Positions 32,213 through 41,200 of a stretch of 64,000 nt of DNA are shown piece by piece; position 1 is the stretch's first letter, and each line of letters begins with the position of its first letter. The DNA lies in NCBI RefSeq assembly GCF_900116545.1, contig NZ_FPCK01000003.1:62001-126000 (forward strand), given 5' to 3'. Source of the stretch: Devosia crocina. Lineage in GTDB: Bacteria > Pseudomonadota > Alphaproteobacteria > Rhizobiales > Devosiaceae. The notes below the pieces were generated by a model. The model was not told where the DNA came from. It saw only the letters and a list, made by a program, of their open reading frames with translations, and did not search any database. A program made the translations under genes and the position numbers.

Positions 32213-33465
32213 TACTCCGCCGCGTCCTGTCGTCCTGATCCGAACTTGCGCTCGATGTAATCGGCGACCATGACCTTGAACTGATCGGCGACATCTGCGC
32301 CGCGCAGGGTCGCGACCTTTTGGCCATCGACAAAGACGGGCGCTGCCGGCGTTTCGCCCGTGCCCGGCAGTGAAATGCCGATATTGGCGTGCTTGGATTC
32401 GCCGGGCCCATTGACGATGCAGCCCATCACCGCCACGGACAATGTCTCGACGCCGGGATAGCGCTCGCGCCATTCGGGCATGGACACATTGAGATGGTCC
32501 TGAATGTCCTTGGCCAGCGTCTGGAACGTGGTCGAGGTCGTGCGTCCGCAACCCGGGCAGGCGGCTACGACGGGCAGGAACTGTCGGAAGCCCATGGTCT
32601 GCAGCAGTTCCTGCGCGACCTTGACTTCGGTGGTGCGGTCGCCGCCCGGCTCAGGGGTAAGCGAGATGCGGATGGTGTCGCCGATCCCCTGCTGCAGCAA
32701 AATGCCGAGCGCGGCCGAGGAAGCAACGATCCCCTTGGAGCCCATGCCGGCCTCGGTCAGCCCCAGATGCAGCGCATAATCGCAGCGCGCCGCCAGATCC
32801 TGATAGACCGCGATCAGATGCTGCACGTCCGACACCTTGGTCGAAAGCAGGATCTGGTTGCGGCGCATGCCAAGCTCTTCCGCCCGCGCCGCTGAAAGGA
32901 GCGCGGACTGGATGATCGCCTCACGCTGCACCGCTGCCGCGGAGATCGGGTTGGCCGAAAGCGCATTCTCGTCCATCAGGCGCGTCAGCAGTTCTTCATC
33001 AAGCGAGCCCCAATTGACCCCGATGCGCACCGGCTTGTTGTAGCGGTTGGCGATCTCGATCAGGGTCGCGAACTGGGTATCGCGCTTGGCCTTGAAGCCG
33101 ACATTGCCCGGATTGATGCGATATTTGGCGAGGGCTTCGGCGCAGGCCGGATGGTCGGTGAGGAGCTTGTGGCCGATATAGTGGAAGTCGCCGACGAGCG
33201 GCACATCGTAACCCATGACGGCCAGGCGATCGCGGATGATCGGCACGGCCGCCGCGCTCTCGTCGCGATCAACGGTGATGCGAACGATTTCCGAGCCGGC
33301 CCGCGCCAGCTGCATCACCTGGCGGACGGTGGCATCGATATCGGCGGTATCGGTATTGGTCATGGACTGGACGACCACGGGCGCACCGCCCCCGACCATC
33401 ACGCCACCCACATCGACCCCGACTGACTGCCTCCGCGGCGCTGGACCGGCCATGTTCTTCCCCAT
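32212..33465 (-). CDS. ispG: 4-hydroxy-3-methylbut-2-enyl diphosphate synthase
   Basis: IspG (GcpE) converts MEcPP to HMBPP in the methylerythritol phosphate isoprenoid pathway, using a [4Fe-4S] cluster. The 417-residue protein starts with [30 protein letters not shown] (TIM-barrel entry, family hallmark); the cluster Cys are in [11 protein letters not shown] and [13 protein letters not shown], with the conserved Glu of the fourth ligand region following. ATG 33465 has GGAGA about nine bases upstream; ATG 33453 is a possible alternative four codons in. Two membrane ORFs are coupled downstream. The product feeds IspA (28073). Confidence 0.95.
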   Translation of the reverse strand: MGKNMAGPAPRRQSVGVDVGGVMVGGGAPVVVQSMTNTDTADIDATVRQVMQLARAGSEIVRITVDRDESAAAVPIIRDRLAVMGYDVPLVGDFHYIGHKLLTDHPACAEALAKYRINPGNVGFKAKRDTQFATLIEIANRYNKPVRIGVNWGSLDEELLTRLMDENALSANPISAAAVQREAIIQSALLSAARAEELGMRRNQILLSTKVSDVQHLIAVYQDLAARCDYALHLGLTEAGMGSKGIVASSAALGILLQQGIGDTIRISLTPEPGGDRTTEVKVAQELLQTMGFRQFLPVVAACPGCGRTTSTTFQTLAKDIQDHLNVSMPEWRERYPGVETLSVAVMGCIVNGPGESKHANIGISLPGTGETPAAPVFVDGQKVATLRGADVADQFKVMVADYIERKFGSGRQDAAE

Positions 33466-33611
33466 TCACGCGTTTCTCCGAGATAGGCCTTCCTTTGTCC
33501 ATGCGCAACTGAACAATGGCATGACGGTGTGCGGCAAAGCCGGAGAGGCTCGGCGCATAAATGTGATCGGCGCCATCTTGAACCGGGACGGGGCGGGGCC
33601 ATTTACTGATC

Positions 33612-33911
33612 ATGATGAACATGCTCCTCCCCCGCCTCATACTCTTCCGCAAGGAAGTCGTGCAGCTCTGGAAGGCTTTCTGGGCGCGCGAGACCCCGCT
33701 CTATCTGAAGGCGGCGACGCTGTTCGTTGCCTTCTACCTGATCAACCCGCTCGATATCCTGCCCGATTTCATTCCGCTCGTGGGCTGGGTCGACGATATC
33801 ATCCTCGTGCCGCTGATGGTCAGCTGGATCGTATCCCGCCTGCCCGTTCCGGTTCCGGTTTATGCCGGCCGGCATGGCAAGACCGTCGATGGTCACGCGC
33901 GGCGGCTCTAG
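33612..33911 (+). CDS. YkvA-family (DUF1232) protein
   Basis: A 99-residue DUF1232 protein. The diagnostic segment is YLINPLDILPDFIPLVGWVDDIILVPLMVSWI (PxDLxPDxIPxxGxxDD pattern, about residues 44-75), which makes a short membrane hairpin. A preceding amphipathic stretch (KAFWARETPLYLKAATLFVAF) is typical. The molecular function of YkvA proteins is unknown. ATG 33612 is used; the second Met is close and equally possible. It is divergent from ispG (146 bp apart) and ends with a good intrinsic terminator. Confidence 0.85.
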   Translation: MMNMLLPRLILFRKEVVQLWKAFWARETPLYLKAATLFVAFYLINPLDILPDFIPLVGWVDDIILVPLMVSWIVSRLPVPVPVYAGRHGKTVDGHARRL

Positions 33912-33926
33912 TCGCCAAAGATCTGG

Positions 33927-33952
33927 AAAGGCGCCCGCGGGGTGCCTTTTTG
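33927..33952 (+). terminator. Intrinsic terminator after ykvA-like gene
   Basis: The stem AAAGGCGCCC / GGGTGCCTTT (33927-33936 / 33940-33949) has one G-T pair, a 3-nt loop and a T-run, and starts 16 bases after the stop. Confidence 0.82.
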
Positions 33953-33977
33953 CTTTAGGCCCAAGTTGCCAGGCGAC

Positions 33978-34023
33978 ACCTCTCCCTCTGGGGGAGAGGT
34001 CGCCTCTACGCGGCGGGTGAGGG
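33978..34023. repeat. Palindromic element ACCTCTCCC-...-GGGAGAGGT
   Basis: The layout is the same as 16908-16954: an ACCTCTCCC / GGGAGAGGT hairpin followed by CGCCTCTACGCGGCG and GGTGAGGG. It separates the convergent ends of the YkvA-like gene and the ABC exporter. Confidence 0.72.
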
Positions 34024-34047
34024 AGCCTTCAAAAGGCAATTCTAAGA

Positions 34048-35946
34048 TCACGTACTCGCCGCCCGTGCATTGGCCTGCTTTACCAGCTCGTCGGGGATAT
34101 CGTCGAAGCTGGCATAGTTCATGTTGTAAAGGCGCGAATAAAGCCCGCCCAGCGCCATGAGCTGGTCGTGATTGCCCTCCTCGATCTTCTCTCCGTTCTG
34201 CAGCACGATAATCCGGTCGGCGCCGCGGATGGTAGCGAGGCGATGGGCGATGACGAGGCCGGTTCGCCCTTCCAGCAACTTCTCTAGCGCTTTCTGGATC
34301 TGCCGCTCGGTATAGCTGTCGATATTGGCCGTGGCTTCGTCGAGAACCAGGATCTTGGCATCCGCCACGAGGGCGCGCGCGAAGCTGAGGAGCTGTCGCT
34401 GCCCCAGCGACAGGTTCGAGCCGCGTTGCTCGAGCTGGCTGTCATAGCCGCCCGGCAGGCGCTCGATGAAATCATGTGCCCCCACCGCCTTTGCCGCGGC
34501 GATCACGTCCTCGCGCGTGGCCGAGGCTTTGTTGTAGCGGATGTTTTCAAGCACCGTGCCGGTAAACAGGAACGGCTCCTGGAGAACCATCGCCACCTGT
34601 TCGCCAAGGCTCTCCTGAGTGACGTCACGCACATCGTGCCCCCCCACCAGCACCGCACCGCCCTGCACCTCATAAAAGCGATGGACCAGGGCCATGGCGC
34701 TGGTCTTGCCCGAGCCGGTGGGGCCGACAAGCGCCACCGTCTCGCCGGGATTGACCCGGAACGACACGTGCTTGAGCACCGCACGCTTGGGATCGTAGCC
34801 AAAGACCACATCCTTGAACTCGACCGATCCGTCCATCTCCGGCCCCAGCGTCAGGGCGCCGGGCTTATCGGTGATGGTGACCGGCAGATCCAGCACTTCG
34901 GTGATGCGGCGGCCCGAAGTCATGGCGCGCTGCATGATCGAGTATTGCATGGTCAGGGACCGGATCGGATCGAAAAAGCGCTGGATATAAAAGAGGAAAG
35001 CGACGATGACGCCGACCTGCAGCGATCCATTAAGGACCAGCGAGCCACCCACGAGCACGACGGTCGCCATGGAAATGCCGGTGAGGCTATCCACGATCGG
35101 CACCATCACCTGGGCGAATTTGCTGCCGGTCAGCTGCGTCTGCAGATTACCATAGGCCTTGTCGTCGTAGAGATCGAGATTGACCTGCTGGCGCTCGAGA
35201 TTCTGCACCGTGCGCACGCCATTGATGCCCTCGGCCATGGCGCCATTGGTGAGCGAATTGGTTTCATGCGCGGCCCAGAAGGCACGCTTGGCCGGCGGCA
35301 GCCAGAAGATACGCACGATGAAAAGAATGGGCATGGTCAAAAGCGTCAGGAGCCCGAGCCAGGGGTCGAGCGTGAGCAGCACGATGACGATGCCGAACAG
35401 CAGCACCAGATCGCCCACCGAGATCACCGAGGTTTCCAAAAACTCCTGCATGGAATTGACGTCGCCCTGAAGCCGGCTCATCAGCCGGCCGACCTCGGTC
35501 TTGTCCATATAGCTCAGCGACACGCTTTGCAGCCGCGCCATCATGGCGCGGCGCATGTCGAAAAGAACGTTTTCCGCGACATGGCCAACCTGGGTCTCCT
35601 GCACATAGGAGGCGCCGAAATTGACGAGGACCGCGACCGCAAAGGCCGAAACCGCCCAAAGCAGGTTGGTGGTATTGCCGCCGGCTACCATGCCGCCATC
35701 GATAGCCCAGCCGATGATCAACGGGATGGCGAGCTGGGTCGCGGTAAACACCAGAACTGCCGCTACCGACAGATAGATCTTGAGCCGATAGGGTTTGACG
35801 AAGGCCCAGATGCGCCGCACGGTTTTCGGGTCATAAGCCTTGCCGAAAACCTCTTCCTCGATGCGGTGACTGCCCACCGAAGCGCGCGGCGGCCGCTGGC
35901 CGGGATAGCTGGCGCTGTCGCGTTCGTCGTCTTCGATCACGCTCAT
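34048..35946 (-). CDS. ABC exporter half-transporter, canonical-site subunit
   Basis: A 632-residue type IV (MsbA/LmrA-type) half-transporter: six membrane helices in residues about 50-340, then an ATPase domain. Walker A is VGPTGSGKTSAMAL, Walker B is ILVLDEATANIDSYTE with the catalytic Glu present, and the switch His is in VIAHRLATI. The signature is LSLGQRQLLSFARA, in which the usual second Gly of LSGGQ is Leu. The partner gene immediately upstream has the opposite defect, so the two form a heterodimer with one consensus and one degenerate ATP site, as in TM287/288 and BmrCD. ATG 35946 overlaps the partner's stop by 4 bp. The substrate (drug, lipid or peptide) is unknown. Confidence 0.9.
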   Translation of the reverse strand: MSVIEDDERDSASYPGQRPPRASVGSHRIEEEVFGKAYDPKTVRRIWAFVKPYRLKIYLSVAAVLVFTATQLAIPLIIGWAIDGGMVAGGNTTNLLWAVSAFAVAVLVNFGASYVQETQVGHVAENVLFDMRRAMMARLQSVSLSYMDKTEVGRLMSRLQGDVNSMQEFLETSVISVGDLVLLFGIVIVLLTLDPWLGLLTLLTMPILFIVRIFWLPPAKRAFWAAHETNSLTNGAMAEGINGVRTVQNLERQQVNLDLYDDKAYGNLQTQLTGSKFAQVMVPIVDSLTGISMATVVLVGGSLVLNGSLQVGVIVAFLFYIQRFFDPIRSLTMQYSIMQRAMTSGRRITEVLDLPVTITDKPGALTLGPEMDGSVEFKDVVFGYDPKRAVLKHVSFRVNPGETVALVGPTGSGKTSAMALVHRFYEVQGGAVLVGGHDVRDVTQESLGEQVAMVLQEPFLFTGTVLENIRYNKASATREDVIAAAKAVGAHDFIERLPGGYDSQLEQRGSNLSLGQRQLLSFARALVADAKILVLDEATANIDSYTERQIQKALEKLLEGRTGLVIAHRLATIRGADRIIVLQNGEKIEEGNHDQLMALGGLYSRLYNMNYASFDDIPDELVKQANARAAST

Positions 35947-37799
35947 TGGGCAGCCTCCTCGTGGTCGAGATCGTCAGCAGGGCGGGTCTGAAGATCATAA
36001 AGCGCCTTGTAGCGCCCGCCCTGGGCGAGCAATTCGGCATGGGTGCCGCGCTCGGCCACTTCGCCGTTCTCGAGAAACAGGATCAGGTCCGCATGCATGA
36101 GCGAGGACAGGCGATGGGCGATGATGATGGTCACACGGTCGCTCGAATAGGCGCGGATGGCCGAGCGGATGCGATGCTCGGTGCCCGCATCGATGGCGGC
36201 GGTCGAATCGTCGAACACCATCACCGCCGGATGCAGTACGAGGCTGCGCGCGATCGAAAGGCGCTGCCGCTGACCGCCCGAAAGCGAGACACCGCGCTCG
36301 CCCACGACCGTGCCATAGTCGGTGGGCAGCCCCATGATGTAATTGTGCAGCTGCGCGCTTTCCGCCGCGCGCTCGATCTTGGTTTCCTTGGCCCAGGGAT
36401 CGCCATAAGCAATGTTGTTTTCGATCGTGGTGGTGAACAAGAACGTGTCCTGCTGCACCACGGCCACCTGACGGCGCAGGGATTCGACCGTTACCTCGCG
36501 CACGTCCTGCCCATCGATGGTGATGCGGCCCGCGCTGACATCGTAAAAGCGCGGAATAAGATGGGCGATGGTGGACTTGCCGCTGCCAGGCGCACCGACA
36601 ATGCCGATGGTCTGGCCTGCTTTGCCCTCGAAGCTGATGCCGCGCAGGGTCTCGTGATTGGCGCCGGGATAGGTGAAATGCACGTTCTCGAACCGCAGCG
36701 TGCCGTCACCGACCGCCAGCGGCTGGGCACCGGGTTTGTCCTCGATTTCGATGGCCTGGTCGATAAAGCCATAAAAACGCTGTCCGCAGGTATCGGCGCG
36801 GGCAAAGGAATTGACCATCATGCCCAGCTGGCGCACCGGCATCTGCAGAATGGTCATGAAGGTCAGAAAACTGGCCAAAGTGCCGACGCTGATCTCGCCT
36901 GCGATGACCTTGTTGCCGCCCACCCAGAGGACGAGCCCCATGGCGGCGAAAAAGGAGAAGGTCATCATCGACGTGTTCTTGACGCGCACCAGAACCCGCT
37001 CATGCGCCAGGTGCAAAGCCGACTTGGAGGCGGCGTCGAACTTGCCCAACTCATGCTTTTGCCCTGAAAAAGCGCGCACGACGCGAATGCCGCCAAGGTT
37101 CTCGTCCATCACCCGGGTCAGGACCGAAAGCTTTTGTTGCAGCACGAGCCAGGTTGCGCGCAGCGTGAGCTGCGCAACCGAGGAGCGCCAGGCGACAAAA
37201 GGCACGAAACTCAGCGCCAGCAGCCCCAGCACCACATCCGTCGTCAGCAGCATATAGGCGCCGGCCCCGATCAGCACCGTCAACAGGATCGTGCGTATGA
37301 AGCCGGTCGAAAAGAACATGCGCAGCCCATCGAGATCGAGCAGGCCGAGCGTGATCAGATCGCCCGAATGAATGCGGTCATGATAGGAATAGGAGAGCCT
37401 TTGGACCTTGTCGTAAAAGGCGAGCCGCAGCTCGTAGCCGACATGATGGCCCACCGATTCCGAAAAATAGTTCTGGGCGAGCGTAAAGAGCCCACGCGCC
37501 ACCGACACCAGGAGCAGGGTGGCGGCTGTCCAGACTAGCGCCTGTTCGGCACCTTCCCCTGCTGTAACAAGGATATTTTGTGCCTGATCGACTGCCTGGC
37601 CGAGAAGCCGCGGGATCAGCAGCTGCAACACCGCCGCAATGATGGTGGCCCCGATGGCAAGGCCGGCCTGCCAATAGTGGCGGAGGGAAAACATCGTGAT
37701 GCGCAAAAGCGGGCTCTGGCCTTTGCCAGAATGGACAGCAGCAACATGAGCCCGAGCATCGCCGCGCGAGCGCTCGCGGCCAGCCTTGAGGGTAGGCAA
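35943..37799 (-). CDS. ABC exporter half-transporter, degenerate-site subunit
   Basis: A half-transporter of up to 618 residues with six membrane helices followed by an ATPase domain. Walker A is VGAPGSGKSTIAHL and the signature is a canonical LSGGQRQRLSIARS, but Walker B reads VMVFDDSTAAIDAGTE: the catalytic Glu is replaced by Asp. Together with the next gene's altered signature this makes the degenerate half-site of a heterodimeric exporter. The start is uncertain: TTG 37799 has poor support, and ATG 37694 (M-F-S-L-R-H-Y-W) lacks a ribosome binding site, while the LLRIT residues just before it look homologous to family N-termini. The 3' end overlaps the partner by 4 bp. Confidence 0.88.
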   Translation of the reverse strand: MPTLKAGRERSRGDARAHVAAVHSGKGQSPLLRITMFSLRHYWQAGLAIGATIIAAVLQLLIPRLLGQAVDQAQNILVTAGEGAEQALVWTAATLLLVSVARGLFTLAQNYFSESVGHHVGYELRLAFYDKVQRLSYSYHDRIHSGDLITLGLLDLDGLRMFFSTGFIRTILLTVLIGAGAYMLLTTDVVLGLLALSFVPFVAWRSSVAQLTLRATWLVLQQKLSVLTRVMDENLGGIRVVRAFSGQKHELGKFDAASKSALHLAHERVLVRVKNTSMMTFSFFAAMGLVLWVGGNKVIAGEISVGTLASFLTFMTILQMPVRQLGMMVNSFARADTCGQRFYGFIDQAIEIEDKPGAQPLAVGDGTLRFENVHFTYPGANHETLRGISFEGKAGQTIGIVGAPGSGKSTIAHLIPRFYDVSAGRITIDGQDVREVTVESLRRQVAVVQQDTFLFTTTIENNIAYGDPWAKETKIERAAESAQLHNYIMGLPTDYGTVVGERGVSLSGGQRQRLSIARSLVLHPAVMVFDDSTAAIDAGTEHRIRSAIRAYSSDRVTIIIAHRLSSLMHADLILFLENGEVAERGTHAELLAQGGRYKALYDLQTRPADDLDHEEAAQ

Positions 37800-37913
37800 A
37801 GGAATATCCAGACTTAAAAATGAGGCCCGAAGGGGAGGCGGGAAACCGTCGACCGACGATCGGGCAAATCAATGCCTGCCTATAAAAAGCGCATTGGGGC
37901 TACCATTCAAGGT

Positions 37914-37940
37914 GCAAATTGCGCAAATTTCGCAAGTTTT
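37914..37940. repeat. Three 9-bp tandem repeats GCAAATTGC/GCAAATTTC/GCAAGTTTT
   Basis: Three consecutive units sit 115 bp upstream of the exporter operon start, with a central TTGCGCAA palindrome (37919-37926). They could be a phased regulator site. The surrounding gap 37800-38043 (exporter start side) contains no other clear feature. Confidence 0.45.
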
Positions 37941-38043
37941 CGGCGTCTGCTGCGGGATGAAGTGCTGCGGCACCGCCTTTCAAGCCGAAAAGGCCACGAT
38001 ACCTATGGTCGAGTGGCATGCACAAAGGATGGAGCGAAAGGTA

Positions 38044-38154
38044 CCCCCACCTAACCTCCCCCTCCAGAAGGGGGAGGAATCTGCCGGTTCTTGTCGCGAG
38101 ATCGAGGGCAACTCGATCTGTTCCCCCCTTCTGGAGGGGGAGGCTAGCAGGGGG
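38044..38154. repeat. Inverted repeat with ~32-bp arms (CCTCCCCCTCCAGAAGGGGG type)
   Basis: Left arm 38044-38077 and right arm 38123-38154 are largely reverse-complementary (three mismatches over 32 bases by eye). Each arm holds its own short hairpin. It resembles 30829-30850 and lies between the exporter promoter region and the 3' end of pyc. Confidence 0.8.
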
Positions 38155-38159
38155 TTAGC

Positions 38160-38210
38160 TCAGATTACGAAGATCGCCAAAAGATAGATCGTGAAAACAA
38201 TTCTGATCAT
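38160..38210 (-). CDS. Possible 16-residue hydrophobic peptide after pyc
   Basis: The ORF encodes MIRIVFTIYLLAIFVI. Its ATG 38210 lies 5 bp after the pyc stop, and GGAG inside the last pyc codons is eight bases upstream, a good ribosome binding site position. The peptide would be a single short membrane helix. The length makes chance occurrence quite possible, and nothing is known of homologues. Confidence 0.25.
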   Translation of the reverse strand: MIRIVFTIYLLAIFVI

Positions 38211-38215
38211 CCGCT

Positions 38216-41200
38216 CTACTCCAGCCGCACCAGTAGGTCCTTGGCGTCGATCTGATCGCCCGGCCGAACCAGCAGCTCCGCCACCACGCCATCGACTTCC
38301 GCGTGGATTGCCGTTTCCATCTTCATCGCTTCGATCGAGCACAAAACATCGCCCGCCTGCACGTTCTGGCCTTCCTTGACGGCAAGGGTCGAGATGACGC
38401 CCGGCATCGGCGCGCCGACCTGCTTGGGGTCGCCCGCCTGGGCCTTGGCGCGCGCCTTGACTTCGCCGGCCTTCAAGCGGTCCGGCACGGTGATGGTGCG
38501 CGGCTGGCCGTTGAGATCGAAGAAGACGCGGACTTCGCCCTTTTCATTGGTCGGCGCACGGCCGAGATAATTGACGACCAGCGTCTTGCCCTTTTCGATA
38601 TCGACAAGCAGCTCGTCGCCTTCCTCGAGCCCATAGAAATAGACCGGCGTCGGCAAGACTTCGGTCGGCCCATAGCGGTCCTGGGTTTTTTCGAAGTCGC
38701 CATAGACCTTGGGATACATCAGATACGAGGCGAGCCGGAAGTCATCGACCGGCATGCCCACTTCATCCGAGATCTTCTTGCGCTCGGCCTCGAGATCGAC
38801 ATCCTTGAGATAGGAGCCCGGCCGCTCGGACAGCGGCGTGCGTCCTTTCAGAACCTTGCGCTGCAGCTTTTCCGGAAAACCACCCGGCGGCTGGCCGAGA
38901 TCGCCGGCGAAGAAGCCTATGACGCTGTCGGGGAACGCGATGTCCTTGTCGGGATTTTCGACATCAGCGCGGGTAATGCCGGCCGAAACCATGGCCAGCG
39001 CCATGTCGCCGACGACCTTGGAGGACGGGGTCACCTTGACGATATCGCCAAACATCTGGTTGACGTCGGCATATGTCTCAGCCACCTCGTGCCAGCGCGT
39101 TTCAAGGCCCAGCGAACGCGCCTGCTCCTTGAGATTGGTGAACTGGCCGCCCGGCATTTCGTGGAGATAGACTTCCGAAGCGCCGCCCTTGAGATCGCTT
39201 TCGAAGGCGCGGTACTGCGTACGCACCGCTTCCCAATAAAACGAAATCTGCCGGATCGCCTTGGGGTCGAGCTGGGGATCGCGGCTGTCGCCTTCGAGCG
39301 CTGCGACCAGCGAGCCCAGCGTCGGCTGGGAGGTCGTCGAAGAGAGAGCGTCCATGGCCGCATCGACCGCATCGACCCCGGCCTCAACCGCTGCCAGCAC
39401 AGTTGCTGCCGAAGCGCCCGAGGTGTCGTGGGTGTGAAGATGGATCGGCAGGTCCGTTTCGTTGCGCAGCGTTTCGATCAGCTTTTTCGCCGCGGCAGGC
39501 TTCAGCAGCCCCGCCATGTCCTTGATCCCAAGCACATGAACGCCGGCGGCTTCGAGTTCCTTGGCGAGACTGACATAATATTTGAGGTCATATTTGCTGC
39601 GATCGGGATCGAAGAGATCGCCGGTATAGCAGATGGCGCCTTCCGCCACCTTGCCTTCGGCCGCTACGGCATCGATCGAGACGCGCATGTTCTCGACCCA
39701 GTTAAGGCAATCGAAGATGCGGAAGATATCGACCCCGCCCCGCGCTGCCTGCTTGACGAAGAATTTGACAACATTGTCGGGGTAATTGGTGTAGCCGACG
39801 CCATTGCTGCCGCGCAGCAGCATCTGCGTCAGGATATTAGGCGCGCCTTCGCGCACCTTCGCAAGACGCTCCCACGGATCCTCGTTGAGGAAGCGCATGG
39901 ACACGTCGAACGTTGCGCCGCCCCAGCATTCAAGGCTGAAAAGATTGGGAAGGCCGCGCGAATAGGCCTGCGCAATGCGGGTAATGTCGAAGGACCGCAT
40001 GCGCGTTGCCAGCAACGACTGGTGCGCGTCGCGCATGGTCGTGTCGGTAAAGAGCACGCGGCCTTGGCTCTTCATCCACTTGGCTAGGCCGGCCGGACCA
40101 TCGCGATCGAGCACCTGACGGCTGCCTTCGATTGCCGCGAGCGGCGGGAAATCGGGCACGAAGGGCGCAGCGGCATCGGCCGGGGGGCGCGGCCGGTCGC
40201 GCACTTCCGGGTGCCCGTTCACCGTCACGTCGGCGATATAGGAGAGCAGTTTGGTCGCCCGGTCACGGCGCGGCTTGAAGTTGAACAGCTCCGGCGTCGT
40301 GTCGATGAAGCGCGTCGTATAGCGGTTCTCGACGAAGTCAGGATGGGTGATGATGTTTTCGAGGAACGCCAGGTTGGTGGCAACGCCGCGAATACGGAAT
40401 TCCCGCAAGGCGCGATGCATGCGGGCAATGGCTTCCTCGGCCGATGGCGCCCAGCAGGTCACCTTTTCAAGGAGCGGATCGTAGTAGCGGGTGATAACCG
40501 CGCCAGAATAGGCTGTGCCGCCATCAAGACGCACGCCAAAGCCTGTCGCGCCGCGATAGGCGGTAATGCGCCCATAGTCGGGAATGAAATTCTGTTCAGG
40601 ATCTTCCGTCGTTACGCGGCACTGGATGGCATTGCCGTTGAGCCGGATGTTTTCCTGAAGCGGCACACCGGATTCAGGAGCGCCGATCACTGCGCCATCG
40701 AGCAGATGGATTTGCGCCTTGACGATGTCGATCCCCGTCACCTCTTCGGTGACCGTATGCTCGACCTGGATGCGCGGGTTGACTTCGATGAAGTAGAACT
40801 TGTCCGTATCGGCATCCATCAGGAATTCGACGGTGCCGGCGCCGCGATAATTGGCGGCACTGCCCAAGCGCACGGCGGCATCGGTCAGGTCCTTGCGGAC
40901 CGCGTCAGACAAGTAGGGCGCCGGCGCGCGCTCGACGACCTTCTGGTTGCGCCGCTGCACCGAGCAATCGCGCTCGAAAAGATGGACGAGATTGCCATGG
41001 TCGTCGCCGATCAGCTGCACTTCGACGTGCCGCGCCCGCTCGATCAGCTTTTCAAGATACATCTCGTCCTTGCCGAAGGCTGCCTTCGCTTCGCGCTTGC
41101 CTTCCGAGACTTCATTGACAAGGTGAGCCTCGTCCATGATCCGGCGCATGCCACGCCCGCCGCCGCCCCACGACGCCTTGAGCATAAGTGGATAGCCGAT

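Noticed and set aside
34426..35991. Plus-strand open frame of 521 codons opposite the ABC exporter gene
   Set aside because: His/Arg/Asp-rich antisense composition with no family motifs; the exporter on the other strand is certain.
37914..37940. CRISPR-like tandem repeats
   Set aside because: Units are 9 bp with no spacers; they are better explained as a regulator site.
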